From Streptomyces sp. NBC_00370 (GTDB taxonomy: Bacteria; Actinomycetota; Actinomycetes; Streptomycetales; Streptomycetaceae), in assembly GCF_036084755.1 (NCBI RefSeq), contig NZ_CP107968.1:2672501-2736500 (forward strand): DNA of 64,000 bases, read 5' to 3'. Made by a program: the position numbers and the translations under genes. This document shows, piece by piece, positions 49,405-59,478 of the stretch (position 1 is its first letter; every line of letters starts with the position of its first letter). Under the pieces are notes generated by a model. The model had not been told where the DNA came from. It did no database searches and worked only from the letters and a program-made list of their open reading frames with translations.

Positions 49405-49449
49405 ACGGCGCACGGTAAGCGGCGCGGAGTGACCGGCGCGGGGTGACCG
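49394..49449. repeat. Four tandem 14-bp repeats across the sugar kinase stop codon
   Basis: Four consecutive 14-base units (49394-49407, 49408-49421, 49422-49435, 49436-49449) share the consensus GCGCGGAGTGACCG. The third and fourth differ at one base, and the second is the most diverged. The kinase stop (49402-49404) is in the first unit. The gap to the ABC gene start (49595) otherwise shows only its presumed promoter. Confidence 0.7.
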
Positions 49450-49594
49450 GGGGTGTGCGGTGGGTCATCGGCGCAGCCGTGTCCCGTCCCTTACTTCTTG
49501 ACCCGTCCTTGGACATTAACCCTTGGGAATCAACGGGCCGCGTGTCGCAAGATGGGGTCGGACCCCTGATCTTGCCGACTCCGAGAGACTACGC

Positions 49595-51328
49595 GTGCTC
49601 ATTCGACTCCTGCGATCCCATCTCGCACCGTACAAAAGACCCATATCCATCCTTGTGGTGCTGCAGCTCCTCCAGACCGTCGCCACGCTCTATCTGCCCA
49701 GCCTCAACGCGGACATCATCGACAACGGTGTCGTGGCCGGTGACTCCGGATACATCCTGCGCTTCGGCGGCATCATGCTCGGCGTCAGCGTGGTCCAGGT
49801 GATCTGCAACATCGGCGCCGTGTTCTACGGCGCGCGGACCGCTTCGGCCCTCGGCCGGGACGTCAGGGCCGCCGTCTTCTCCCGCGTACAGAGCTTCTCC
49901 GCCCGCGAGGTCGGGCAGTTCGGGGCGCCGACCCTGATCACCCGCACCACCAACGACGTCCAGCAGGTCCAGATGCTGGTGCTGATGTCGTTCACGCTGA
50001 TGGTGTCCGCGCCCATCATGTGTGTCGGCGGCATCATCGCCGCGCTCGGCCAGGACGTCCCGCTGTCCACGGTGCTGCTGGCCGTCGTGCCGGTCCTCGC
50101 CGTCTCCGTCTCGCTCATCGTCCGGCGGATGCGCCCGCTGTTCCGCGCCATGCAGGTGAAGCTCGACAGCGTGAACCGCGTGCTGCGCGAGCAGATCACC
50201 GGCAACCGGGTGATCAGGGCCTTCGTCAGGGACGAGTACGAGAAGGGGCGGTTCAAGGAGGCCAACACCGAGCTGACCGACCTCCAGCTGGCCACCGGAC
50301 GGCTGATGTCGCTGATGTTCCCGACCGTCATGACGGTGGTGAACCTGTCGTCGATCGCCGTCGTCTGGTTCGGCGCGCACCGCATCGACAGCGGTGGCAT
50401 GCAGATCGGCGCGCTGACCGCGTTCCTCTCGTACCTGATGCAGATCGTGATGGCCGTGATGATGGCCACCTTCATGTTCATCATGGTGCCGCGCGCCGAA
50501 GTGTGCGCCGAGCGGATCGAGGAGGTGCTGGACACCAGGTCGAGCGTGGTGCCGCCGGAGAACCCGGTACGGGAGCTGCGCAGGCACGGCCATCTGGAGA
50601 TACGGGACGCGGAGTTCCACTACCCCGGTGCCGAGGAGTCCGTGCTCAAGAACATCTCGCTGACGGCGAAGCCCGGCGAGATGACGGCGATCATCGGATC
50701 GACCGGCAGCGGTAAGTCGACGCTGCTGCATCTGATCCCCCGGCTGATCGACACGACGGGCGGCGAGGTCCTCGTCGACAACCAGGACGTACGGGAACTC
50801 GACCCGGTGCTGCTGGCGAAGACGGTGAGCCTGGTGCCGCAGAAGCCGTATCTCTTCGCCGGGACCGTCGCCACGAATCTGCGCTACGGCAATCCCGACG
50901 CGACCGACGACGAGCTGTGGCACGCCCTGGAGGTCGCGCAGGCGAAGGACTTCGTCACCGCGCTCGAAGGCGGTCTGAACGCCCCCATCGCGCAGGGCGG
51001 CTCCAACGTCTCCGGCGGCCAGCGGCAGCGGCTCGCCATCGCGCGCACGCTCACGCAGCGCCCCGAGATCTATCTGTTCGACGACTCGTTCTCGGCGCTC
51101 GACTACGCGACGGACGCGGCGCTGCGCCGCGCGCTGCTGCGGGAGACGGCGCAGGCGACGGTCGTCATCGTGGCCCAGCGGGTGTCCACCATCCGTGACG
51201 CCGACCGGATCGTCGTCCTCGACGAGGGCCGGGTCGTCGGTACGGGCCGCCATCACGAGCTGATGGCGGCGAACGAGACGTACCGGGAGATCGTGCTCTC
51301 CCAGCTGACCGAGGCGGAGGCGGCCTGA
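49595..51328 (+). CDS. ABC exporter subunit 1 (TM-NBD half-transporter with degenerate catalytic site)
   Basis: The 577-residue half-transporter has six TM helices (about 1-310) and an ATPase domain (about 335-577). Walker A is GSTGSGKST (about 368-376), signature NVSGGQRQRL and Walker B IYLFDDSFSALD. The Walker B Asp is followed by Asp instead of the catalytic Glu, as in heterodimeric exporters with one non-hydrolysing site. The GTG at 49595 was chosen from family length and CCGAGAG upstream; a longer frame begins at 49523. Its stop overlaps the partner's ATG (TGATG). Substrate unknown. Confidence 0.93.
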   Translation: MLIRLLRSHLAPYKRPISILVVLQLLQTVATLYLPSLNADIIDNGVVAGDSGYILRFGGIMLGVSVVQVICNIGAVFYGARTASALGRDVRAAVFSRVQSFSAREVGQFGAPTLITRTTNDVQQVQMLVLMSFTLMVSAPIMCVGGIIAALGQDVPLSTVLLAVVPVLAVSVSLIVRRMRPLFRAMQVKLDSVNRVLREQITGNRVIRAFVRDEYEKGRFKEANTELTDLQLATGRLMSLMFPTVMTVVNLSSIAVVWFGAHRIDSGGMQIGALTAFLSYLMQIVMAVMMATFMFIMVPRAEVCAERIEEVLDTRSSVVPPENPVRELRRHGHLEIRDAEFHYPGAEESVLKNISLTAKPGEMTAIIGSTGSGKSTLLHLIPRLIDTTGGEVLVDNQDVRELDPVLLAKTVSLVPQKPYLFAGTVATNLRYGNPDATDDELWHALEVAQAKDFVTALEGGLNAPIAQGGSNVSGGQRQRLAIARTLTQRPEIYLFDDSFSALDYATDAALRRALLRETAQATVVIVAQRVSTIRDADRIVVLDEGRVVGTGRHHELMAANETYREIVLSQLTEAEAA

Positions 51329-53259
51329 TGAGCGGTGCGGGACGCATGATGGCGGCCGGGGCCGGCGCTCCTACGCAGCGGTCCATGGATTTCAAGGGGT
51401 CGGGCAAGCGGCTGCTGCGCCGGCTGGCGCGGGAGAAGGCCACCCTGATCTGGATGGTCACGGCCGGGATACTGAGCGTCGGGCTCTCGGTGACCGGCCC
51501 GAAGATACTGGGCAAGGCCACCGACCTGATCTTCGCGGGTGTCGTCGGCCGGCAGTTCCCCGCCGGCACCTCCAAGGCGCAGGCCATCGCGGCGCTGCGT
51601 GCGAAGGGCGACGGGTCGATGGCCGACCTGCTGTCCGGCGTCGACTTCACCCCCGGTGACGGGATCGACTTCGGCGCCGTCGGCAACGTCCTGCTGATCA
51701 CCCTGGTGATCTACCTGGGCGCCGGGCTGCTGCAGCTGGTGTCGTCGCGGCTGTCCATCCGGGTGATCAACCGCACCGTGTACCGGATGCGCGAGGACGT
51801 ACAGGCCAAGCTGTCGCGGCTGCCGCTGTCGTACTTCGACCGGCAGGCGCGCGGCGAGGTCCTGAGCCGGGCGACGAACGACGTCGACAACATCTCGCAG
51901 ACCATGCAGCAGACGATGGGCCAGCTGATCAACTCGGTGCTGACCATCCTCGGCGTGCTGATCGTGATGTTCTGGATCTCCTGGCTGCTGGCGCTGGTCG
52001 CGCTCGTGACGGTGCCGCTGTCGGTCTTCGTCGCGACCCGGGTCGGCAAGCGGTCGCAGCCGCAGTTCGTGCAGCAGTGGAGGTCCACGGGCAAGTTGAA
52101 CGCGCACGTGGAGGAGATGTACACCGGGCACGCCCTGGTGAAGGTCTTCGGCCGGCAGGACGAGTCGGCGGAGGCGTTCGCCGAGCACAACGAGCAGATG
52201 TACGAGGCCGCGTTCAAGGCGCAGTTCAACAGCGGGATGATGCAGCCGCTGATGCTGTTCATCTCCAACATCAACTATGTGCTGATCGCGGTCATCGGCG
52301 GGCTGCGGGTCGCTTCGGGCGCGCTGTCGATCGGTGACGTCCAGGCCTTCATCCAGTACTCACGGCAGTTCTCCCAGCCGCTGACCCAGGTCGCCTCGAT
52401 GGCGAACCTGATCCAGTCGGGCGTCGCGTCCGCGGAGCGGATCTTCGAACTGCTCGACGCCGAGGAGCAGGAGAAGGACGCCCCCGCCGTCGAGCGGCTG
52501 CGCGAGCCGCAGGGCCGGGTCGCGCTGGAGCATGTGGCCTTCCGGTACGACCCGGAGAAGCCGCTGATCGAGGACCTGTCGCTGTCGGTGGAGCCGGGCC
52601 AGACGGTCGCGATCGTCGGCCCGACGGGCGCCGGCAAGACCACGCTGGTCAATCTGCTGATGCGGTTCTACGAGGTGACGTCGGGCCGGATCCTGCTGGA
52701 CGGCATGGACGTGCGGAACATGTCCCGGGAGGAACTGCGGTCCGGGATAGGCATGGTCCTCCAGGACACCTGGCTGTTCGGCGGCACGATCGCGGAGAAC
52801 ATCGCCTACGGGGCTTCCCGCGAGGTGACGCGCGAGGAGATCGAGGAGGCGGCGCGCGCCGCGCACGCCGACCGGTTCGTCCGTACGCTGCCCGACGGCT
52901 ACGACACGGTGATCGACGACGAGGGTTCGGGCGTCAGCGCCGGTGAGAAGCAACTGATCACCATCGCGCGGGCGTTCCTGTCCGACCCGGTGATACTGGT
53001 GCTCGACGAGGCGACGAGCTCCGTCGACACCCGTACGGAAGTGCTGATCCAGAAGGCGATGGCGCGGCTCGCCCACGGCCGTACGAGCTTCGTGATCGCG
53101 CACCGGCTCTCCACGATCAGGGACGCCGATGTGATCCTGGTGATGGAGGACGGCGCGATCGTCGAACAGGGCACGCACGACGAGCTGTTGGCGGCGGAAG
53201 GCGCGTACGCCCGGCTGTACGCGGCGCAGTTCGCGCAGGCGGTGGCCGAGGTCGACTGA
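51328..53259 (+). CDS. ABC exporter subunit 2 (TM-NBD half-transporter with intact catalytic site)
   Basis: The 643-residue half-transporter has a longer extracytoplasmic insert between TM1 and TM2 (about 65-120), six TM helices and an ATPase domain (about 395-640). Walker A is GPTGAGKTT, signature VSAGEKQLIT (a variant of LSGGQ found in exporters) and Walker B VILVLDEATSSVD with the catalytic Glu. It pairs with the preceding gene through a one-base start/stop overlap. Heterodimers of this kind export drugs or lipids. A strong terminator follows. In S. coelicolor ABC genes also precede hrdA, as I recall. Confidence 0.94.
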   Translation: MSGAGRMMAAGAGAPTQRSMDFKGSGKRLLRRLAREKATLIWMVTAGILSVGLSVTGPKILGKATDLIFAGVVGRQFPAGTSKAQAIAALRAKGDGSMADLLSGVDFTPGDGIDFGAVGNVLLITLVIYLGAGLLQLVSSRLSIRVINRTVYRMREDVQAKLSRLPLSYFDRQARGEVLSRATNDVDNISQTMQQTMGQLINSVLTILGVLIVMFWISWLLALVALVTVPLSVFVATRVGKRSQPQFVQQWRSTGKLNAHVEEMYTGHALVKVFGRQDESAEAFAEHNEQMYEAAFKAQFNSGMMQPLMLFISNINYVLIAVIGGLRVASGALSIGDVQAFIQYSRQFSQPLTQVASMANLIQSGVASAERIFELLDAEEQEKDAPAVERLREPQGRVALEHVAFRYDPEKPLIEDLSLSVEPGQTVAIVGPTGAGKTTLVNLLMRFYEVTSGRILLDGMDVRNMSREELRSGIGMVLQDTWLFGGTIAENIAYGASREVTREEIEEAARAAHADRFVRTLPDGYDTVIDDEGSGVSAGEKQLITIARAFLSDPVILVLDEATSSVDTRTEVLIQKAMARLAHGRTSFVIAHRLSTIRDADVILVMEDGAIVEQGTHDELLAAEGAYARLYAAQFAQAVAEVD

Positions 53260-53303
53260 GCCGGAGGTCCGGCCGAGCGGGGTCCGGCTGGGCAGGGTCC
53301 TGA

Positions 53304-53343
53304 GCCGGGGAGCGCCGCGCCTTCGGGTGCGGCGCTCCCCGGC
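53304..53343. terminator. Bidirectional terminator between the ABC genes and hrdA
   Basis: GCCGGGGAGCGCCGC pairs perfectly with GCGGCGCTCCCCGGC across a ten-base loop (GCCTTCGGGT). It lies between two convergent stops, 10 bases from the end of hrdA. Confidence 0.9.
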
Positions 53344-53353
53344 TTCCGTCGTC

Positions 53354-54436
53354 TCAGTCGAGGTAGCCGCGCAGTTGGTCGGCGAGTGCGTGGTCGCGGA
53401 GCTTGTTGAGGGTCTTGGACTCGATCTGGCGTATCCGCTCGCGGGTCACGCCGAAGATCCTGCCGATCTCCTCCAGCGTGCGCGGCCTGCCGTCCGCGAG
53501 GCCGTAGCGCAGCTGGACGACCTTGCGTTCGCGTTCGCCGAGCGTCGAGAGCACCGCCTCCAGGTGCTGGCGCAGCAGCAGGAAGGCCGCCGACTCGGAC
53601 GGGGACGCGGCGTCGCCGTCCTCGATCAGGTCGCCGAGCGCGACGTCGTCCTCCTCCCCCACCGGGGTGTGCAGCGACACCGGTTCCTGGGCGAGGCGCA
53701 GCACTTCGGTGACCCGTTCGGGGGCCAGCTCCAGGTGTGCGGCGACCTCGGCGTGGCTCGGTTCGTAGCCGCGCTCCTGGAGCATCCGGCGCTGGACGCG
53801 TACCACCCGGTTGATCAGCTCGACCACATGGACCGGGACCCGGATGGTGCGCGCCTGGTCGGCCAGGGCACGGGACATCGCCTGCCGGATCCACCAGGTC
53901 GCGTACGTCGAGAACTTGTAGCCGCGCGCGTAGTCGAACTTCTCAACTGCCCTGATCAGGCCCAGGTTTCCCTCCTGGACGAGATCGAGCATGGTGAGGC
54001 CGCGCCCGATGTAGCGCTTGGCGACGGAAACGACGAGCCGCAGATTCGCCTCTATCAGCCGCCGTTTGGCCATCCGGCCCATGACGACGAGCTTGTCGAG
54101 GTCGAGCGCGAGCTGGGAGTCCAGGTCGGCAGACGTGCTCAGCTTCTCCTCGGCGAACAGACCGGCCTCGACGCGGCGCGCGAGGTCCACCTCTTCGACG
54201 GCGGTGAGCAGCGGGATCCGGCCGATCTCCCGCAGGTACTGGCGGAAGAGGTCGGACGACGCCCCGGCGGCGTCCGCACGGCTGCGGCTGCGGCTCTGCG
54301 GGGAGTCGGGGGCGGAATCGTCCACGGGGGCCTCGGTGACGGTTTCCACGACCGTCTGCGGCGTGTCGGTCAAGAGCCTGGTCAGGGGCTCGGACAGGGA
54401 CTCGGTCACGGGCTCGGTCAGGGTCTGGGTCTGCAC
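53354..54436 (-). CDS. hrdA: Group 2 RNA polymerase sigma factor, HrdA-like
   Basis: The 360-residue protein has region 1.2/2.1 ([20 protein letters not shown]), region 2.3-2.4 ([20 protein letters not shown] then [11 protein letters not shown]), region 3 and region 4.2 ([20 protein letters not shown]). It lacks the long region 1.1 of the principal sigma HrdB. The N-terminal 60 residues are Thr/Glu/Pro-rich, made partly by 12-base DNA repeats. Position beside dnaG matches hrdA in S. coelicolor; hrdC or hrdD identity is less likely. GGAGG precedes the GTG start. The 240-base gap upstream (54437-54676) has no coding feature. Confidence 0.85.
   Translation of the reverse strand: MQTQTLTEPVTESLSEPLTRLLTDTPQTVVETVTEAPVDDSAPDSPQSRSRSRADAAGASSDLFRQYLREIGRIPLLTAVEEVDLARRVEAGLFAEEKLSTSADLDSQLALDLDKLVVMGRMAKRRLIEANLRLVVSVAKRYIGRGLTMLDLVQEGNLGLIRAVEKFDYARGYKFSTYATWWIRQAMSRALADQARTIRVPVHVVELINRVVRVQRRMLQERGYEPSHAEVAAHLELAPERVTEVLRLAQEPVSLHTPVGEEDDVALGDLIEDGDAASPSESAAFLLLRQHLEAVLSTLGERERKVVQLRYGLADGRPRTLEEIGRIFGVTRERIRQIESKTLNKLRDHALADQLRGYLD
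54362..54421 (-). repeat. Five diverged 12-bp repeats in the hrdA N-terminal coding region
   Basis: On the minus strand five 12-base units (consensus CTGACCGAGCCC) run in frame and encode [16 protein letters not shown] and LTDT. The repeats make a low-complexity Thr/Glu/Pro N-terminus ahead of the conserved sigma regions and are a likely site of length variation. Confidence 0.65.
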
Positions 54437-54676
54437 GGGGGCGACCTCCAGGTGATCGCTGCACTACGAGCGGATCCGCGGGAGTTGGCGCCCACCTGTC
54501 GTGGGCCGGCCGCGCTTCCGGAAACTCAGGCACCGCTCACCAGTGTGGGGTACGACACAGGGCTGCCACGAGGGGCGTGCGACCACTTTCTGAGTCCGGT
54601 ACGTAACCGGGCCGTTACCGTACGACGTACGGGGACGCAGGACCCGGAGCGCCGCGTCGGAGCGTGCCGGAGCCCG

Positions 54677-56608
54677 TCAGAGCGCGTCGGCGCCTCTGTT
54701 GCGCAGGGCCTGGCTGTACTGCTGGAGCACCCACAACTCGTTCTGCACGGCGTTGAACTGCTCGGGGTCGGCCTGTCCGCCGAGCCGGGTCAGGGTGCCC
54801 GTCACCTCGTGGATGCGGCGGTCGACGGCCCGCAGCCGGACCTGGACGAGCTGCTGGCCCGCGTACATCTCGTCGATGGCCTTGCCGCGGAACACCTCGA
54901 CGGCCAGCTCCGTGACCAGATGGCGCACGGTGTCGTTCGGCACGGTCTCCAGCACCCGCGCCAGATACGCGCGCCCGTCGGCCACGCCCTGCTCGGCGCC
55001 GCCCGCCTCCTCGACGCACTGGCGCACCATCGCGTACGGCGGGGCCGTGAACTCGTCGGCCCCGTAGGCGTCGAAGGCCGGGGAGACCAACTCGGGCCGC
55101 TGGAGCGCGAGTTTGAGCAGCTCACGCTCGGTGCGATGGGCGGGGCTGCGCAGATGGAGCGCGGGCCCCCGGGGCCCCTGCGGCGCCGCCGTGTCGTACG
55201 CACCGCCCTGCTGCTGCCCGGCGCGGCCGGATCCTGCCTGTCCCTGACCGCCCTGGGCCGGGCCCCGGCCGCCGCGGTCGCGGGCCCAGCGCGCCACCTG
55301 CGAAACGCGCTTGACCACGAACTGGGTGTCGAGGATGCCCAGGATGCCGGCGAGCTGGACCGCGACCTCGTGCTGCGACGAGCCGTTCTTGATCCTGGCG
55401 ACGATCGGCGCGGCCTCGTCCAGCGCGGCCGCGCGGCCCGCCGGGGTCTCCAGGTCGTAGCGCGAGACGATCTGGCGGATCGCGAACTCGAAGAGCGGCG
55501 TGCGCGGTTCGACCAGGTCCTGGACCGCTTCGTCGCCCTTGGCGAGACGCAGCTCGCACGGGTCCATGTTGTCGGGGGCGATGGCGATGTACGTCTCGGC
55601 GGCGAACTTCTGGTCGTCCTCGAAGGCGCGCAGCGCGGCCTTCTGGCCCGCCGCGTCACCGTCGAAGGTGAAGATCACCCGCGCGCTGCCGTTGTCCATC
55701 AGGAGCCGGCGCAGGATCTTGATGTGGTCGCCGCCGAACGCCGTGCCGCAGGTGGCGATGGCGGTGGTGACGCCCGCGAGATGGCAGGCCATCACATCGG
55801 TGTACCCCTCGACCACCACGGCCCTGCTGACCTTGGCGATGTCCTTCTTCGCCAGGTCGACGCCGTACAGCACCTGGGACTTCTTGTAGATCGGCGTCTC
55901 GGGGGTGTTCAGGTACTTGGGGCCGTTGTCGTCGTCGCGCAGCTTGCGCGCGCCGAAGCCGACGACCTCGCCCGAGATGTCGCGGATGGGCCACATCAGC
56001 CGGCCGCGGAAGCGGTCGATGGGGCCGCGGCGGCCGTCCTGGGAGATCCCGGAGAGGATCAGCTCCTTGTCGCTGAAGCCCTTGCCGCGCAGGAAGCGGG
56101 TGAGGTGGTCCCAGCCGACCGGGCTGTAGCCGACACCGAAATGCTCGGCGGCGGCCTGGTCGAAGCCGCGCTCCGCGAGGAACTTGCGGCCGATCTCGGC
56201 CTCCGCCGAGCCGAGCTGCTCGGCGTAGAACTCCGCCGCGATCTTGTGCGCCTCGACCAGGCGGGTGCGCTCGCCGCGCTGGCTCGACGGGTTGTAGCCG
56301 CCCTCCTCGTAGCGCAGGGTGATGCCCGCCTGGGCGGCGAGGCGCTCGACCGTCTCGGAGAACGAGAGATGGTCGATCTTCATCACGAAGGCGATGGTGT
56401 CTCCGCCCTCCTGGCAGCCGAAGCAGTGGAAGAGACCCTTGCTCGGACTGACCTGGAAGGACGGGGACTTCTCGTCGTGGAAGGGGCAGAGCCCCTTCAG
56501 ATTGCCGCCTCCGGCGCTGCGCAGCTGAAGGTACTCGGACACGACGGCGTCGATCGGGACCGCGTCCCGAACCGCCTTCACGTCGTCATCGTTGATCCTG
56601 CCGGCCAC
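54677..56608 (-). CDS. dnaG: DNA primase DnaG
   Basis: The 643-residue protein makes RNA primers for replication. It shows the CHC2 zinc finger (C41, H44, C62, C65: CPFHDEKSPSF and FHCFGCQ), the primase core, the TOPRIM Glu in AVVVEGYTDVMACHLAG and acidic FTFDGDAAGQ, and a helicase-interacting C-terminal region. A Gly/Gln-rich, positively charged linker (about 440-490) is longer than in E. coli. The start is GTG without a clear ribosome-binding site. It is co-oriented with hrdA, which lies 240 bases downstream. Confidence 0.97.
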   Translation of the reverse strand: MAGRINDDDVKAVRDAVPIDAVVSEYLQLRSAGGGNLKGLCPFHDEKSPSFQVSPSKGLFHCFGCQEGGDTIAFVMKIDHLSFSETVERLAAQAGITLRYEEGGYNPSSQRGERTRLVEAHKIAAEFYAEQLGSAEAEIGRKFLAERGFDQAAAEHFGVGYSPVGWDHLTRFLRGKGFSDKELILSGISQDGRRGPIDRFRGRLMWPIRDISGEVVGFGARKLRDDDNGPKYLNTPETPIYKKSQVLYGVDLAKKDIAKVSRAVVVEGYTDVMACHLAGVTTAIATCGTAFGGDHIKILRRLLMDNGSARVIFTFDGDAAGQKAALRAFEDDQKFAAETYIAIAPDNMDPCELRLAKGDEAVQDLVEPRTPLFEFAIRQIVSRYDLETPAGRAAALDEAAPIVARIKNGSSQHEVAVQLAGILGILDTQFVVKRVSQVARWARDRGGRGPAQGGQGQAGSGRAGQQQGGAYDTAAPQGPRGPALHLRSPAHRTERELLKLALQRPELVSPAFDAYGADEFTAPPYAMVRQCVEEAGGAEQGVADGRAYLARVLETVPNDTVRHLVTELAVEVFRGKAIDEMYAGQQLVQVRLRAVDRRIHEVTGTLTRLGGQADPEQFNAVQNELWVLQQYSQALRNRGADAL

Positions 56609-56694
56609 GGATGAATTCTACGGGGCCGGAGGGACACTCCCTCTCCCCGGACGGACTCTTCCGTCTCCCGGGAGGCTGCGCGGCGGCCGTCCCG

Positions 56695-57969
56695 TCAGCC
56701 GTTCCCGAGGCCGGACAGCGGTACGCCCGGGTCGGCGAGGGCGTTCACGTCCAGGCTCACGCCGGACCGGATCAGCCGCTGGATGTCCTCGGTGACGTCC
56801 CACACATTGACGTTCATCCCGGCGAGCACCCGGCCGTCCTTCAGCCAGAAGGCGATGAACTCCCTCTTTCCGGCGTCGCCGCGCACGACCACCTGGTCGT
56901 ACGTGCCCGGCGGCGCCCAGCCCGAGTATTCGAGTCCGAGGTCGTACTGGTCGGAGAAGAAGTACGGGACGCGGTCGTAGACGACGTCCTGGCCGAGCAT
57001 CGCGCGGGCGGCCTCCGGGCCCGAGTTCAGCGCGTTGGCCCAGTGCTCCACCCGGATCCGGGAGCCCGCGTCAGGACCCCAGGCGAGCGGGACGGCCGCG
57101 ACGTCGCCCGCCGCGAAGACGTCCGGGTCGGAGGTGCGCAGCCCGGCGTCGACGGCGACGCCGCCGCCCTCGGCGCGGGCGGCGAGTTCGAGCCCCGCCG
57201 CCTCGGCGAGGGAGACGCGCGGCGCGGCGCCGATCGCGGCCAGCACGTCGTGCGCCGGATGGTCCTCGCCGTCGTCGGTACGGGCGGACAGGACCATGCC
57301 GTCCTGGCCGACGATCTCGGTGAGCCGGGCGCCGAAGTGGAAGCGCACGCCGTGCTCGCGGTGCAGCTCGGTGAAGATCTGGCCCAGTTCGGGGCCGATG
57401 ACCTGGTGGAGCGGGGTCGCCGCCGACTCGACGACGGTGACCTCGGCGCCGTAGCTGCGGGCCGCTGCCGCCACTTCGAGCCCGATCCAGCCGGCGCCCG
57501 CGATGACCAGATGGCCGTTGTCGCGGCCGAGCGAAGCGAGCACCTGGCGCAGCCGGTCGGCGTGCGCGAGCCTGCGCAGATGGTGCACGCCCGCCAGGTC
57601 GGTGCCCGGGATGTCGAGCCGGCGCGGCTCGGCGCCGGTGGCGAGCAGCAGCTTGTCGTAGCGCACGGACGTGCCGTCGCCCAGATGCACACAGCGGGCC
57701 TCACGGTCCACGGAGGTGACGGTCTGGCCGAGGTGCAGCTCGACCTCGGCCTGCGCGTACCAGGCCGGTTCGTGGACGAAGACGGTGTCGCGCTCCTCCT
57801 TGCCGGAGAGATAGCCCTTCGACAGTGGAGGACGTTCGTAGGGGTGGTCGCGCTCGTCGCCGATGAGGATCACCCGGCCGGTGAACCCTTCCGCCCGCAG
57901 GGTTTCCGCGGCTTTCGCCGCCGCCAGACCTCCACCGACAATGACGAATGTGCGATGTGCGTCGACCAC
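56695..57969 (-). CDS. FAD-dependent NAD(P)H oxidoreductase (ferredoxin reductase type)
   Basis: The 424-residue flavoprotein has two dinucleotide folds. The FAD fold is FVIVGGGLAAAKAAETLRAE, with YERPPLSKGYLSG following; the NAD(P)H fold is LVIAGAGWIGLEVAAAARSY. The second FAD motif is DVFAAGDVAAVP. This is the type of rubredoxin/ferredoxin reductase and of AIF-like proteins, which pass electrons to a ferredoxin for P450s or dioxygenases. No ferredoxin gene is adjacent. GAGGAGG lies just before the chosen GTG. The start-side gap (57970-58137) separates it from dgt. Confidence 0.94.
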   Translation of the reverse strand: MVDAHRTFVIVGGGLAAAKAAETLRAEGFTGRVILIGDERDHPYERPPLSKGYLSGKEERDTVFVHEPAWYAQAEVELHLGQTVTSVDREARCVHLGDGTSVRYDKLLLATGAEPRRLDIPGTDLAGVHHLRRLAHADRLRQVLASLGRDNGHLVIAGAGWIGLEVAAAARSYGAEVTVVESAATPLHQVIGPELGQIFTELHREHGVRFHFGARLTEIVGQDGMVLSARTDDGEDHPAHDVLAAIGAAPRVSLAEAAGLELAARAEGGGVAVDAGLRTSDPDVFAAGDVAAVPLAWGPDAGSRIRVEHWANALNSGPEAARAMLGQDVVYDRVPYFFSDQYDLGLEYSGWAPPGTYDQVVVRGDAGKREFIAFWLKDGRVLAGMNVNVWDVTEDIQRLIRSGVSLDVNALADPGVPLSGLGNG

Positions 57970-58137
57970 TTGATGCCTCCTCGTTGCGCTGCCGCCATCT
58001 GCGAGCGTCCCGCACGGAGCGTGATGGCGATAGAGGGGGCGCTCCGTGCGCGTGCCTGATTGTCGTGATCCGGCTGCCTTCATCCAAGCGTGCGCCGGGA
58101 GGCCCGAGGCGTGCAGGCCGATCGTACGCGGACGCCG

Positions 58138-59478
58138 TCACCTGGAGAGGCGTGCGCCACCGGTGAGTCCGCCGTGCAGGGCGCGGGCCGCCGCGTCGGT
58201 GAGCGACGCGATCTGGTCGACGATGACGCGTTTGCGCGCCCGGTCGTCGGGCGCCGCGAGGAACAGCCCGCGGAACTGCGGGTCGAGCCCTTCCGGCGCA
58301 CGGTCCGTCAGGACGCTCGCCAGCTCGGCCAGTACGATCCGCTGGTCGAGGCGGAGCGCCTCCTGCTCGGCGCGCTGCATGACGTACCGGTCGGCGACCG
58401 CCTTGAGCACGGCGCACTCGTGGCGCGCGGCGCGCGGTACGACCAGCTCGGCGGTGTAGCGGGTGAGCGGGCCCGTGCCGTACGCGTCGCGGGTGGCGCT
58501 CTCGGCGGCGAGACAGAACCGGCCGATGAGCTGGCTGGTGGCGTCCTTGAGCCGGCCGAGGGCGACGGCCGAACCGTCGTAGCCGTGCGGCCACCACTCC
58601 TGGTCCATCAGGCGGTCGAGCGCGGCGGCCAGCTCCTGCGGGTCGGTGTCGGCGGGTACGTAACGGCCGATGGCGACGGCCCAGATCTCGCTGCGCTCGT
58701 CGGGCGAGGCGAGGGCTGCGGGATCGACGTGGCCGGCGTGCAGACCGTCCTCGAAGTCGTGGACGGAGTACGCCACGTCGTCGGACCAGTCCATGACCTG
58801 CGCCTCGAAGCACGTCCTGCCGTCGGGGGCGCCCTTGCGGGCCCAGTCGAAGACGGGCAGGTCGTCCTCGTACACGCCGAACTTCACGGACGTGGGGTCG
58901 GTGGGGTGGCGGCCGCGCGGCCAGGGGTACTTGGTGGCGGCGTCGAGGGCGGCGCGGGTGAGGTTGAGGCCGACGCTGATGAGGTCGCCGGTCGGCTCGG
59001 ACTCAGAAGACATGATGAAGCGCTTCGGCTCGATACGGGTCAGCAGGCGGAGCGACTGGGCGTTGCCCTCGAAGCCGCCACAGTCGGCGGCGAAGTCGTT
59101 CAGCGCCTGTTCGCCGTTGTGCCCGAAGGGCGGGTGGCCCATGTCGTGGGACAGGCAGGCGGTCTCGACGAGATCCGGGTCACAGCCGAGCGCCGCGCCC
59201 AGTTCCCGGCCGACCTGGGCGCACTCCAGCGAGTGCGTCAGCCGGGTGCGCGGGCTGGCGTCCCACTGCCGGGCGCTGGACCCGGGGGTCACGACCTGGG
59301 TCTTGCCGGCGAGTCTGCGCAGCGCCGACGAGTGCAGCACCCGGGCCCGGTCGCGCTGGAACGCGGTACGCCCCGGGCGCTTGTCGGGCTCGGGAGCCCA
59401 GCGCTCGGTGGCGGCTTCGTCGTAGCTGCCGGTGGAGTCGGAGGGGTGGTGAACAGTGATGCCGGTGGTGCCTGCCAT
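58138..59478 (-). CDS. dgt: Deoxyguanosinetriphosphate triphosphohydrolase-like HD protein
   Basis: The 446-residue protein is an HD-domain dNTP triphosphohydrolase. The metal-binding residues are in [16 protein letters not shown] and [18 protein letters not shown] (H-D pair), with a second Asp in [17 protein letters not shown]. The substrate-side blocks [10 protein letters not shown] and RRLAGK are typical. Family members hydrolyse dNTPs to the deoxynucleoside and triphosphate, affecting dNTP pools. The ATG gives the family's length. Confidence 0.93.
   Translation of the reverse strand: MAGTTGITVHHPSDSTGSYDEAATERWAPEPDKRPGRTAFQRDRARVLHSSALRRLAGKTQVVTPGSSARQWDASPRTRLTHSLECAQVGRELGAALGCDPDLVETACLSHDMGHPPFGHNGEQALNDFAADCGGFEGNAQSLRLLTRIEPKRFIMSSESEPTGDLISVGLNLTRAALDAATKYPWPRGRHPTDPTSVKFGVYEDDLPVFDWARKGAPDGRTCFEAQVMDWSDDVAYSVHDFEDGLHAGHVDPAALASPDERSEIWAVAIGRYVPADTDPQELAAALDRLMDQEWWPHGYDGSAVALGRLKDATSQLIGRFCLAAESATRDAYGTGPLTRYTAELVVPRAARHECAVLKAVADRYVMQRAEQEALRLDQRIVLAELASVLTDRAPEGLDPQFRGLFLAAPDDRARKRVIVDQIASLTDAAARALHGGLTGGARLSR

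Noticed and set aside
53327..56614. A 1095-codon open frame on the plus strand opposite hrdA and dnaG
   Set aside because: It is the antisense shadow of two certain genes; high GC produces long empty frames. The translation is Arg/Ala/Gly/Val/Asp-rich with no recognisable domain.
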